A stretch of DNA of 5,445 bases, from positions 1-5,445 of the forward strand of contig CAIOTP010000345.1 in NCBI GenBank assembly GCA_903861235.1. Direction: 5' to 3'. This document shows, in pieces, positions 1 to 5,445 of the stretch (position 1 is the stretch's first letter; each line of letters begins with the position of its first letter). A model generated the notes under the pieces. The model ran no database searches. It saw only the letters and a program-made list of their open reading frames with translations, and was not told the DNA's origin. The position numbers and the translations under genes are program-made. This DNA is from an uncultured bacterium (GTDB lineage Bacteria; Planctomycetota; Phycisphaerae; Phycisphaerales; SM1A02).

Positions 1-146
<146 letters not shown>

Positions 147-155
147 GGCGAAGGG

Positions 156-2678
156 TCAGGGTACGGCACGCCCGGCCAGGGGGGCCACGGGACCCGCGTC
201 CTCGGCCGGGAGCGGCAGGATCCAGCGAACCATGACCGTGCCGACGCTGGCCGGACGCTCGCCGTCCAGGGTGAATTCCACCGGCAGGGCCTGCGCGTCC
301 AGGAACCCCGTCACGATCAGGCAGGGCCGGGTGAACCACGGCGAGAGGTCCAGTTCCCTTCCAAGCGAACGCTTGAAGCGGACGGGCGAGACGGCCTGAG
401 GCGCCGTCCTCCGATAGAGGGGTGGCGGCAGCATCTGGAAGAGCGTCAGCATGTCCAGGTTGCGCTCCCGGGCCTCCGGGGAGACGTCGGTGGGCAGGTT
501 GGACATGATCAGCTGCGAGGCGCGGCTCAGCAGCGGATCGAGGTACTTGGTGTCCAGTTCCCTGACTAGGCTGCCCTTGTCGATCGATCCGACCTGGGCC
601 ATGGGCGAGGCGGCGCCGGCGGCCGTCGGACCGTAGATCGTGGCGCCCACCTCGAGGGGCTGACCGTCCCATGCGGGCAGCGTGGTCATGAACGCCGGTC
701 GCGGCGGAAGCCCCGAGGGCTGGATCTCGCCGTCGTTGCGGTCACGCCAGATCCGGTTCTCCCAGGTGAAGGGTCCCACATGGATCAGGGTGACCTGGGT
801 CAGAGGCGCCGGGAGCGTGTGCGTGATCACGCCCTCCAGTCCCATGCGAGCGCCGCCGCTCGTGCGGGTGATGGTGCGGACCGGACGCGCGGGATCCTGG
901 TGAACCACGCGGCCCCAACCTGCCGGTGGCTTGCCCATCCACCACGCCTGCAGATCGGTGCTGGTGCTCCGTGCGGGGAGGCGCATCTGGCCGGGCTCGT
1001 CCACGCTCCGGTCGCCTCGGCCGGTGTCCGGGAAGCCCTGCGATGGCGAGCCGGGCGCGGCCCAGTCCGACAGCAGGTCGGAGCCACCCGCGGCGCCCAG
1101 TCGGGCGGTGGCCGTGCCAAAACCGTCCAGTTCCGCGGTCATCCAGCTCACGCCTCGGAGCAGCGGCTCGGCGGCTCCGTCCTCCACGGCGTCGATCACG
1201 GTGAGATGGCGCACGGGAACCGCCGATCCGCCTCCGGCCGACACCAGAAGCGAGGCGACCGCCGAGGCGAGCAGGGCCACCCCCGCGAAGATCGGCCAGG
1301 ACCACTTGAGCAGTCCGCGGCGGCGGAGCATCAGCCAGGGCAGCGGCACGGCCATGGCGAAGTACGCGCCGCAGAAGACGAGGACCAGCAGAAGCAGCCC
1401 GGTGCGGCCCTGGCCTCCCGACAGGAACGCACGGATCGACTCGCCTCGCCCGGCGTCGTAGGGCAGTTCCGCGCCCCTGACCAGCTTGGTGGGCTGGGCC
1501 TCGCTCCACGCCCGGTACTCGGGATCGGACGGGGCGTCCGCGCGACGCCCCAGCACACGGTTCCAGAAGACATCGGCTTCCGGCAGGCCGTCTCCGGTCA
1601 GGGCCTGTCGATGCAACGCGTCCACATCCAGGCCGACCAGACTGATGCGGCCCGCTCCGAGCGTGCGCTGCACGACCAGGGCCTGCCCCTCGAGGGACCG
1701 CATCACCGGGTCACCGCCGCCGCGGAGCGTGATCAGGGGCTTCCATCCGCGGTCAAGTTGACCGCGATCGAAGACGGTCATGGACAGGCGAGCGTCGGTG
1801 CGGCGGAGGTCCCGGTGCTTGGAGAGCAGGGGGAGCAGGTCGAGCACGCGAACGCCCTCGACCACGCGCGTGCCTGTGGAAGGAAGCAGGTCGGACAGGC
1901 CGTGCCGGGCGCCTCGCAGTCCCCAGGCGTCGCTGCCCTCGGGCACGACCACCACCAGGTGACCACCCCGCTCGATCCATGAGCGGATGGCCTGCAGACG
2001 ATCCGCAGGCACACCCTGCGGACCGCCGGAGCCGCCCCACACCAGGGCTTCCATGCTGACCAGCCCCTCCCATCGGTCCGGGAGGTCGATGGGCTTGGGC
2101 ACGCGGGTGATGCGCGTGACCTCGGACATGCTCGGCACCGGTTCGCCCTCGAAGCCGGTCTCGAACGCGGCAAGTCCCATGCGCCCCTCGCCGATCACGC
2201 CGATCAGTCCCTGCCGAAGGTCCACGGCCAGGGCTGGCTGCGCCGCGTCGCCGGTGCGGAAACGCAGGGCGCCGATCTCACGCACGCGCTCGCCGTCGCG
2301 GGCTTCGAAGGCCCGCACGGTGAAGACCGTGCCCACCAGGGTTCCCGTCTCCACCGGGGGCAGTCGCGCGTAGAGCCAGCGTGAGGCGCGCTGCCCTGGG
2401 GCGATCGCGAGCGTGCGGGTGTGCACCATCAGGTCGCCGTCGGCGTTGGGCAGCTCCCATTGCAGCAGACATTCCGCCGGCGCGGGAAGGCGGCTGGTGG
2501 CCTGCAGTCGGATGCCCACCATGTCGCCCGGACGGAACGCGTTCAGTGCGCCAAAGGACTCCAGTCGCAGGTCCACCAGATCCTCCGCATGGACCTGGGA
2601 CACCAAGGCGAGAGTGCACGCGACGAGGTTCGCCAGAAGCCGTCGTGGGTGAAGCGGGCGTGTGCAGGCCTCGTTCAT
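156..2678 (-). CDS. Large envelope protein (840 aa): signal peptide, GATase-like region, two central membrane helices; function unknown
   Basis: I do not recognise a named family. Visible parts: basic N-terminus and hydrophobic stretch (residues 1-31, LLANLVACTLALVSQVHA) fitting a signal peptide cleaved after VHA; a beta-rich domain (~32-145); an alpha/beta region (~150-380) with EALVWGG (210-216), SWIERGGHLVVVVPEG (233-248) and GAGRISLVGLDVD (341-353), resembling the glutamine-amidotransferase-like fold of DUF4350/GldG-type proteins but without a visible nucleophile-elbow cysteine; helix 1 (~427-450), basic loop RRRGLLK (452-458), helix 2 (~460-480); then ~360 residues lacking further helices. 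By the positive-inside rule both large domains should face the periplasm. The reading frame stays open 197 codons upstream, but the ATG at 2678 is chosen because it yields the signal peptide and overlaps the upstream stop as TGATG. The gene is followed after 9 nt by an ABC ATPase, so I infer a role as an accessory or substrate-sensing subunit of that transporter. Confidence 0.85.
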   Translation of the reverse strand: MNEACTRPLHPRRLLANLVACTLALVSQVHAEDLVDLRLESFGALNAFRPGDMVGIRLQATSRLPAPAECLLQWELPNADGDLMVHTRTLAIAPGQRASRWLYARLPPVETGTLVGTVFTVRAFEARDGERVREIGALRFRTGDAAQPALAVDLRQGLIGVIGEGRMGLAAFETGFEGEPVPSMSEVTRITRVPKPIDLPDRWEGLVSMEALVWGGSGGPQGVPADRLQAIRSWIERGGHLVVVVPEGSDAWGLRGARHGLSDLLPSTGTRVVEGVRVLDLLPLLSKHRDLRRTDARLSMTVFDRGQLDRGWKPLITLRGGGDPVMRSLEGQALVVQRTLGAGRISLVGLDVDALHRQALTGDGLPEADVFWNRVLGRRADAPSDPEYRAWSEAQPTKLVRGAELPYDAGRGESIRAFLSGGQGRTGLLLLVLVFCGAYFAMAVPLPWLMLRRRGLLKWSWPIFAGVALLASAVASLLVSAGGGSAVPVRHLTVIDAVEDGAAEPLLRGVSWMTAELDGFGTATARLGAAGGSDLLSDWAAPGSPSQGFPDTGRGDRSVDEPGQMRLPARSTSTDLQAWWMGKPPAGWGRVVHQDPARPVRTITRTSGGARMGLEGVITHTLPAPLTQVTLIHVGPFTWENRIWRDRNDGEIQPSGLPPRPAFMTTLPAWDGQPLEVGATIYGPTAAGAASPMAQVGSIDKGSLVRELDTKYLDPLLSRASQLIMSNLPTDVSPEARERNLDMLTLFQMLPPPLYRRTAPQAVSPVRFKRSLGRELDLSPWFTRPCLIVTGFLDAQALPVEFTLDGERPASVGTVMVRWILPLPAEDAGPVAPLAGRAVP

Positions 2679-4078
2679 CAGGGCCGAAGGCCGGCCAGAT
2701 GATGCAGGATCGCTGCATGGCTGAGCGAACCGCGCCGGAAGCAGGTCAGCTCGAATTTCTCGTTGGGGCTGTGCACGCGATCGTCGTCCAGACCGAAGCC
2801 GACCAGCAGGCTCTCCACCCCCAGGATCCTCTGGATCGATCCGACCGCGGGGATGCTGCCGCCGCTGCCGATGCGCACGGGAACCTTGCCGTAGACCTTC
2901 TCCAGACCGCGCTCGGCGGCGGCCAGGTAGGGGCTCTCGTCCGCCACGCGGATCGGTGGGTTTCGGCCGAAGCTCTTCAGATCCAGCCGGTATCCCGCGG
3001 GCACGCGGGCCCTCAGGTGTGCCTCGAGCTGGCGGAACACCTTCTCGGGATCCATGTCGGCCACCAGCCGGCAGGAGAGCTTCACCGTCGCGCGGCTGGC
3101 GATCACCGTCTTGGCACCCTCGCCGGTGTAGCCACCCACGATGCCGTTGCAGTCGCAGGTGGGGCGGCACCAGGTGCGTGCCATGGCGTCGAAACCGGGC
3201 TCTCCGAAGCCTTGGCTGACGCCCGCCGCCGCCAGGAAGGCCTTCTCGTCGAAGTCCAGCTTGGACCATTGCGATCGGGTCCGGTCGGGAAGCGGCCGGA
3301 CATCGTCGTAGAAGCCCTCGATGGCCACGCGTCCATCGGCCTGATGAAGGCTGGCCACCATGCGGGCCAGCGCATTGATCGGGTTGGCCAGCGAGCCGCC
3401 GTAGAGGCCCGAGTGCAGGTCATGGGAAGGCCCGGTCAGCGTCGCCTCCACGTAGACCAGGCCGCGCAACATGGTGGTGATGGCAGGGGTCTCCACGTCC
3501 CACATCCCGGTGTCGCTCACCACGGCCACGTCGGCTTCGAGCAGCTTCGCGTGCTCGCGCATGAAGGGCTCCAGATGATCGCTGCCGCATTCCTCCTCGC
3601 CCTCGATCATCACGGTCACCGGACAGGGCGGCCCACCGGCGCACGTATGCCAGGCTCGCAACGCCTCCAGGAAGGTGAGGACCTGGCCCTTGTCGTCCAC
3701 CGCGCCGCGGGCCACGATGCGGGGTCCGTGCGGCCCCTGCACGATCACGGGATCGAAGGGCGGGCTCTCCCAGAGGTCCAGCGGATCCGCCGGCTGCACG
3801 TCGTAGTGCCCGTAGAAGAGCACCCTCGGAGCGGTCACGCCCTTGGGCCCCGGATGCGTGCCCACCACCATGGGGTGGCCTCCCGTCTCCATGACCTTGG
3901 CATTGAACCCCATCTCGCGAAGCTGAGCCGCACACCACTCGGCGCCGCGTCTCACCTCGGGCTTGAAGGCCGGGTCGGTGCTCACGGTCGGGATGCGGAG
4001 AAAGTCCTTCAGTCGTTCGATCGCCGCCGGTTGGTTCGCGTCCGTCCGGGCGAGCACGCCGTCGAGGGAGGCCGTCAT
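2678..4078 (-). CDS. M20-family metallodipeptidase (466 aa)
   Basis: Cytosolic zinc-dependent peptidase that should hydrolyse dipeptides, of the carnosinase/CNDP-like M20 branch. The metal site looks complete by comparison with that family: H91 and D93 in YGHYDVQPA, bridging D128 in GAVDDKGQ, general base E162 and ligand E163 in EGEEECGS, D189 in SDTGMW, and H436 in RVHSPNEKFEL. H222 (DLHSG), R337 (SCRLV) and the glycine-rich SGGSIP near 405-410 match substrate-binding positions. The small lid/dimerisation domain lies about 205-330 and includes GGYTGEGAKTV. Length is normal for the family and there is no signal peptide. The start ATG at 4078 has GAGG just upstream, but unusually close (2 nt). 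Its stop overlaps the next gene by one base. Three cysteines cluster at 304, 308 and 310 (WCRPTCDCNG). Exact substrate unknown; a related M20 exopeptidase is possible. Confidence 0.95.
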   Translation of the reverse strand: MTASLDGVLARTDANQPAAIERLKDFLRIPTVSTDPAFKPEVRRGAEWCAAQLREMGFNAKVMETGGHPMVVGTHPGPKGVTAPRVLFYGHYDVQPADPLDLWESPPFDPVIVQGPHGPRIVARGAVDDKGQVLTFLEALRAWHTCAGGPPCPVTVMIEGEEECGSDHLEPFMREHAKLLEADVAVVSDTGMWDVETPAITTMLRGLVYVEATLTGPSHDLHSGLYGGSLANPINALARMVASLHQADGRVAIEGFYDDVRPLPDRTRSQWSKLDFDEKAFLAAAGVSQGFGEPGFDAMARTWCRPTCDCNGIVGGYTGEGAKTVIASRATVKLSCRLVADMDPEKVFRQLEAHLRARVPAGYRLDLKSFGRNPPIRVADESPYLAAAERGLEKVYGKVPVRIGSGGSIPAVGSIQRILGVESLLVGFGLDDDRVHSPNEKFELTCFRRGSLSHAAILHHLAGLRP

Positions 4079-4109
4079 GTCCTCAGGCTAGCGTGGGAGC
4101 CGCGGCCCC

Positions 4110-4412
4110 TCAGGTCCACATGACGCCCAGGGCGTGCATCACGAAGGCGGTCAGCACCGCGCCCGTGAAGGCGGTGAGCAGCCAGCGTTCCAGCGTCACC
4201 TGACGCCGCCAGTCCTGAAAGGCGTCCGCCGGGGCCGGAGGTGCGTCGAACTCCACCAGGCCCTCCATCTCGGCGTAGGAGCGGGCAGGCCGTTCCTGAA
4301 GATCGGCCCCGCACCCGTGACAGGAAGCCTGCACGGCCACCTGCTCCCGGCCGCAGCCCAGGCAGCGGGGGACCAGATGCCTTCTCTGGATGGAGCTGGT
4401 GCGCAGCCGCAT
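4110..4412 (-). CDS. Small zinc-ribbon protein with C-terminal membrane helix (100 aa)
   Basis: First gene of the leftward operon. Two CxxC pairs, C17/C20 (CLGC) and C31/C34 (CHGC), spaced 10 residues apart, form a probable zinc ribbon of the kind common in small bacterial membrane-anchored proteins. A short acidic/proline linker (about 45-66) leads to one hydrophobic helix at about 77-97 ending four residues before the C-terminus, so the zinc ribbon should sit in the cytoplasm with the tail inserted in the membrane (inferred from the Arg-rich N-terminus and RR at 69-70). The ATG at 4412 is preferred because AGG lies 5 nt upstream; a GTG at 4418 would add two residues. It ends 31 nt before the dipeptidase start. 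Function is unknown; zinc binding is predicted from the motif only. Confidence 0.8.
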   Translation of the reverse strand: MRLRTSSIQRRHLVPRCLGCGREQVAVQASCHGCGADLQERPARSYAEMEGLVEFDAPPAPADAFQDWRRQVTLERWLLTAFTGAVLTAFVMHALGVMWT

Positions 4413-4481
4413 CGGCACCTACCGTAGCACCGACTGCCGGGCAGGCCAGCAGGAGCCACCGGATTCCCTCATCATTCCCGC
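4413..4481. promoter_or_regulatory. Divergent intergenic region, presumed promoters for both transcription units
   Basis: These 69 bases separate the start of the leftward four-gene block from the start of the rightward pair, so promoters for both should lie here or just inside the genes. I cannot identify convincing -35/-10 boxes on either strand. On the minus strand TACGGT (about 4423-4428) is a weak -10 candidate. An 11-bp perfect inverted repeat, CTGCC-G-GGCAG, at 4434-4444 could be an operator half-site pair but is short enough to be chance in GC-rich DNA. Confidence 0.4.
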
Positions 4482-5021
4482 ATGAACCGTCTCGACTGGG
4501 TCCGACATCTTGAGCACGCCAGTGGCGAGGCCGTCTCGTTGGACCGTCCGCTTCCGGCGGGCGCCTTGGGCCGATCCGGGCGTGGGGCGGCGGATCGGGA
4601 CGGGCTGGCCTGGGCCCTCACCCAGGGCACCGTCCAGCAGGACTGGTCGGACCAGGTGGATCCCGGCGAAGGGCCCTTGCGGGCCTGGGGGCAGGAGCGG
4701 CCCATCGAGGTCTGGACGGAGGAGGAACTGGCCGCGATTCACGGGCTGTGGCGCCTGGCCCGCAGGAACCAGGATTCCACGCTGCAGGAACGCCTGAGGG
4801 CCGCCGCTCGGTGGCACCTGCACCACACGCAACCTGACAACGCCACCCATCGGCCCTGGGCGGTGCACGTCTTCCTGCTGGAGGGCTCCGACGAGGGCCG
4901 GGTCTACGCGGAGACCCTTCTGCACAACGCCACGGCGTTGCGGGTTCGGTTGGAGACCGTCTCCGCCTGGATCCTGGGCGATGCCGCGGCGGAGCTCCGG
5001 GCGCTCGCCTGGGATCGCTGA
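4482..5021 (+). CDS. Conserved-looking hypothetical protein (179 aa), planctomycete type, function unknown
   Basis: No named family is recognised. The protein is soluble, with neither signal peptide nor membrane helix. The N-terminal ~75 residues are charged and probably less conserved. The C-terminal part (about 84-175) is mainly helical and rich in Trp/His: AIHGLWRLARRNQ (85-97), ARWHLHHTQPDN (109-120), RPWAVHVFLLE (124-134), YAETLLHN (142-149) and SAWILGDAAAELRAL (161-175). The ARWHLxHTQPDN and YAETLLHN segments look familiar to me from planctomycete hypothetical proteins; that is memory, not a search. The start ATG at 4482 gives the natural N-terminus, but no Shine-Dalgarno precedes it, so initiation may be weak or leaderless. 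The next gene starts 30 nt after its stop in the same direction, suggesting co-transcription. Confidence 0.82.
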   Translation: MNRLDWVRHLEHASGEAVSLDRPLPAGALGRSGRGAADRDGLAWALTQGTVQQDWSDQVDPGEGPLRAWGQERPIEVWTEEELAAIHGLWRLARRNQDSTLQERLRAAARWHLHHTQPDNATHRPWAVHVFLLEGSDEGRVYAETLLHNATALRVRLETVSAWILGDAAAELRALAWDR

Positions 5022-5041
5022 TCGCTAGCATCGCACGCCAC

Positions 5042-5046
5042 GGAGG
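5042..5046 (+). promoter_or_regulatory. Ribosome binding site GGAGG
   Basis: A perfect GGAGG Shine-Dalgarno sits 5 nt before the ATG at 5052. It fixes that ATG as the start in preference to the in-frame GTG at 5046, which overlaps the site itself. It is the strongest Shine-Dalgarno in the window; the other genes rely on weak sites or coupling. Confidence 0.8.
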
Positions 5047-5051
5047 TGTCC

Positions 5052-5309
5052 ATGCCGGACCGAGTGGTCGTCGATCAGGTCGATTTCCGTCAGGCTCTCG
5101 TCTTCCCCCGCGTCGTGGGCTCGGTGGTGGGCGCCCTGAAGCCAGGTCGCATCCTGGTGGGCACCTTCATGCTCGTCGCGCTCATGGTGGTGGGTCGTGC
5201 CTACGACGTGGTTCGGGGTCCCGCGGTGCAGCCCTCGGGACTGCTTGCGGGGCCGCGCACGCCGGTGGACCAGGCCATGGAAAGGGCCTTCTTGTCGACC
5301 GTGGCGTAG
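5052..5309 (+). CDS. Membrane protein N-terminus, broken by the junction near 5275-5290
   Basis: Unrecognised gene of which about 79 native residues are visible. A polar N-terminus carrying FPRVVGSVVGALKPGR (18-33) leads into one membrane helix at about 34-49 (ILVGTFMLVALMVVG) and then a polar stretch with PSGLLAGPR (61-69). The short amphipathic lead-in followed by a helix suggests the start of a larger, possibly multi-helix membrane protein, and the layout recalls conserved planctomycete membrane proteins from memory. The open frame ends at TAG 5307-5309 after 85 codons, but the last six or so codons (FLSTVA) lie in sequence that reads far better as a porin on the other strand, so this stop is probably not the gene's own. 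The true C-terminus is missing. It probably forms an operon with the 179-aa gene 30 nt upstream. Confidence 0.65.
   Translation: MPDRVVVDQVDFRQALVFPRVVGSVVGALKPGRILVGTFMLVALMVVGRAYDVVRGPAVQPSGLLAGPRTPVDQAMERAFLSTVA
5265..5292. other. Probable chimeric junction between two unrelated sequences
   Basis: Left of here the plus strand codes a membrane protein at about 72% G+C; right of here the minus strand codes a beta-barrel fragment at about 59% G+C. Each coding signal loses family-like character on crossing this short interval: the barrel frame continues leftward as SMAWSTGVRGPASS, the reverse complement of the membrane gene, and the membrane frame ends soon after in FLSTVA. The exact base cannot be placed by eye. 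An artefactual join in assembly or amplification is more likely than a biological rearrangement, because both genes are cut mid-frame and no insertion element or repeat is present. Confidence 0.7.
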
Positions 5310-5445
5310 GTCAGAGCCGCTTCGATGTTGAGCTGCGGGGTGACGTTGAAGCCGGCGAACGCGTTGTACCAGATCGTGTTGTACTTGCTGCTCGTCACGA
5401 CGTTGTAGTGGGTGTTGCACAGCGTGCTGGTCTTGTTCCAGGGCG
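5288..5445 (-). CDS. Outer-membrane porin-like beta-barrel fragment (both ends missing)
   Basis: About 52 residues in one open frame. It enters from the right edge as PWNKTSTLCNTHYN, then carries SSKYNTIWYNAFAGFNV, the turn TPQLN, and IEAALTYATVDKK, ending at the junction. Alternating hydrophobic/polar residues, aromatic Tyr/Trp girdle positions and the tight turn between two strands are the pattern of a transmembrane beta-hairpin from a Gram-negative porin. Asn, Tyr, Thr and Lys are abundant and codons are less GC-extreme than in the rest of the window, pointing to a different source organism. The strand ending ALTYATVDKK recalls Desulfobacterota-type outer-membrane porins, but that is an impression only. 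No start or stop of the gene is present. Confidence 0.6.

Noticed and set aside
780..1982. Long plus-strand open frame (400 codons) antisense to the envelope protein gene
   Set aside because: It lies wholly antisense to a frame with signal peptide, membrane helices and fold motifs. Its translation is Arg/Gly/His/Gln-rich low-quality sequence, as expected for GC-rich shadow frames.
2681..2696. Possible hairpin GGCC-GAA-GGCC with GGCCGGCC palindrome
   Set aside because: The stem is only 4 bp and lies inside coding sequence with no U-tract, so it is neither a terminator nor a convincing regulatory structure.
2679..3269. 197-codon upstream extension of the envelope protein frame
   Set aside because: It overlaps the dipeptidase in another frame, is composed of Arg/Gly/Pro-rich shadow sequence, and would bury the signal peptide.
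4081..4114. Direct repeat CCTCAGG at 4081-4087 and 4108-4114
   Set aside because: Seven-base repeats are expected by chance in GC-rich DNA; the first copy also supplies the dipeptidase's weak ribosome site and the second straddles the stop of the zinc-ribbon gene.
2381..4123. Very long plus-strand open frame (580 codons) antisense to the dipeptidase
   Set aside because: The opposite strand encodes an M20 peptidase with every catalytic motif intact, while this frame shows no domain-like pattern.
4419..4925. Minus-strand 168-codon frame antisense to the 179-aa gene
   Set aside because: Proline/glycine-rich with no recognisable motifs, while the plus-strand protein carries ordered helical motifs and gives a sensible operon layout.
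5026..5031. TAGCAT as a -10 box for the gene at 5052
   Set aside because: There is no matching -35 sequence about 17 bp upstream, and the gene is only 30 nt from the previous stop, so it is more simply read as part of an operon.

Overview
This is a GC-rich, densely coded bacterial window, about 70% G+C by hand count over sampled stretches. Gene organisation and protein character suggest a planctomycete, perhaps Phycisphaerae-like. I base that on a resemblance, from memory, of three unnamed proteins to conserved planctomycete hypotheticals; no search was run. I see no rRNA, tRNA, CRISPR array, insertion sequence or integrase.

Layout. A minus-strand block of four genes runs from 4412 down to the left edge. 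In transcription order it encodes a 100-aa zinc-ribbon protein with one C-terminal membrane helix, a 466-aa M20-family metallodipeptidase, an 840-aa envelope protein, and the N-terminal 48 or so residues of an ABC-transporter ATPase that continues beyond base 1. The 840-aa protein has a signal peptide, a glutamine-amidotransferase-like region without an obvious catalytic cysteine, and two central membrane helices. Spacing is very tight (31 nt, a 1-nt TGATG overlap, 9 nt), so these look like one operon. Across a 69-bp divergent intergenic region two genes run rightward: a 179-aa conserved-looking protein of unknown function (4482-5021) and, from 5052, the N-terminus of a one-helix membrane protein with a strong Shine-Dalgarno.

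Right end. The second rightward gene is interrupted near 5275-5290. The last ~158 bases read on the minus strand as a piece of an outer-membrane beta-barrel (porin-like) protein. It has clearly lower G+C (about 59% against about 72% just to the left) and different residue use (Asn/Tyr/Thr/Lys-rich). Neither gene is complete and they collide tail-in, so the simplest reading is a chimeric join (assembly or amplification artefact), with true recombination as the alternative.

Functionally, the ABC ATPase and the 840-aa protein probably belong to one membrane complex reminiscent of ABC-2/GldG-type systems, whose permease would lie left of the window. The dipeptidase is cytosolic and its link to the complex is unclear. 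I do not see a convincing new defence or mobile system. The most noteworthy items are the right-end junction and the uncharacterised 840-aa protein/ABC pairing.
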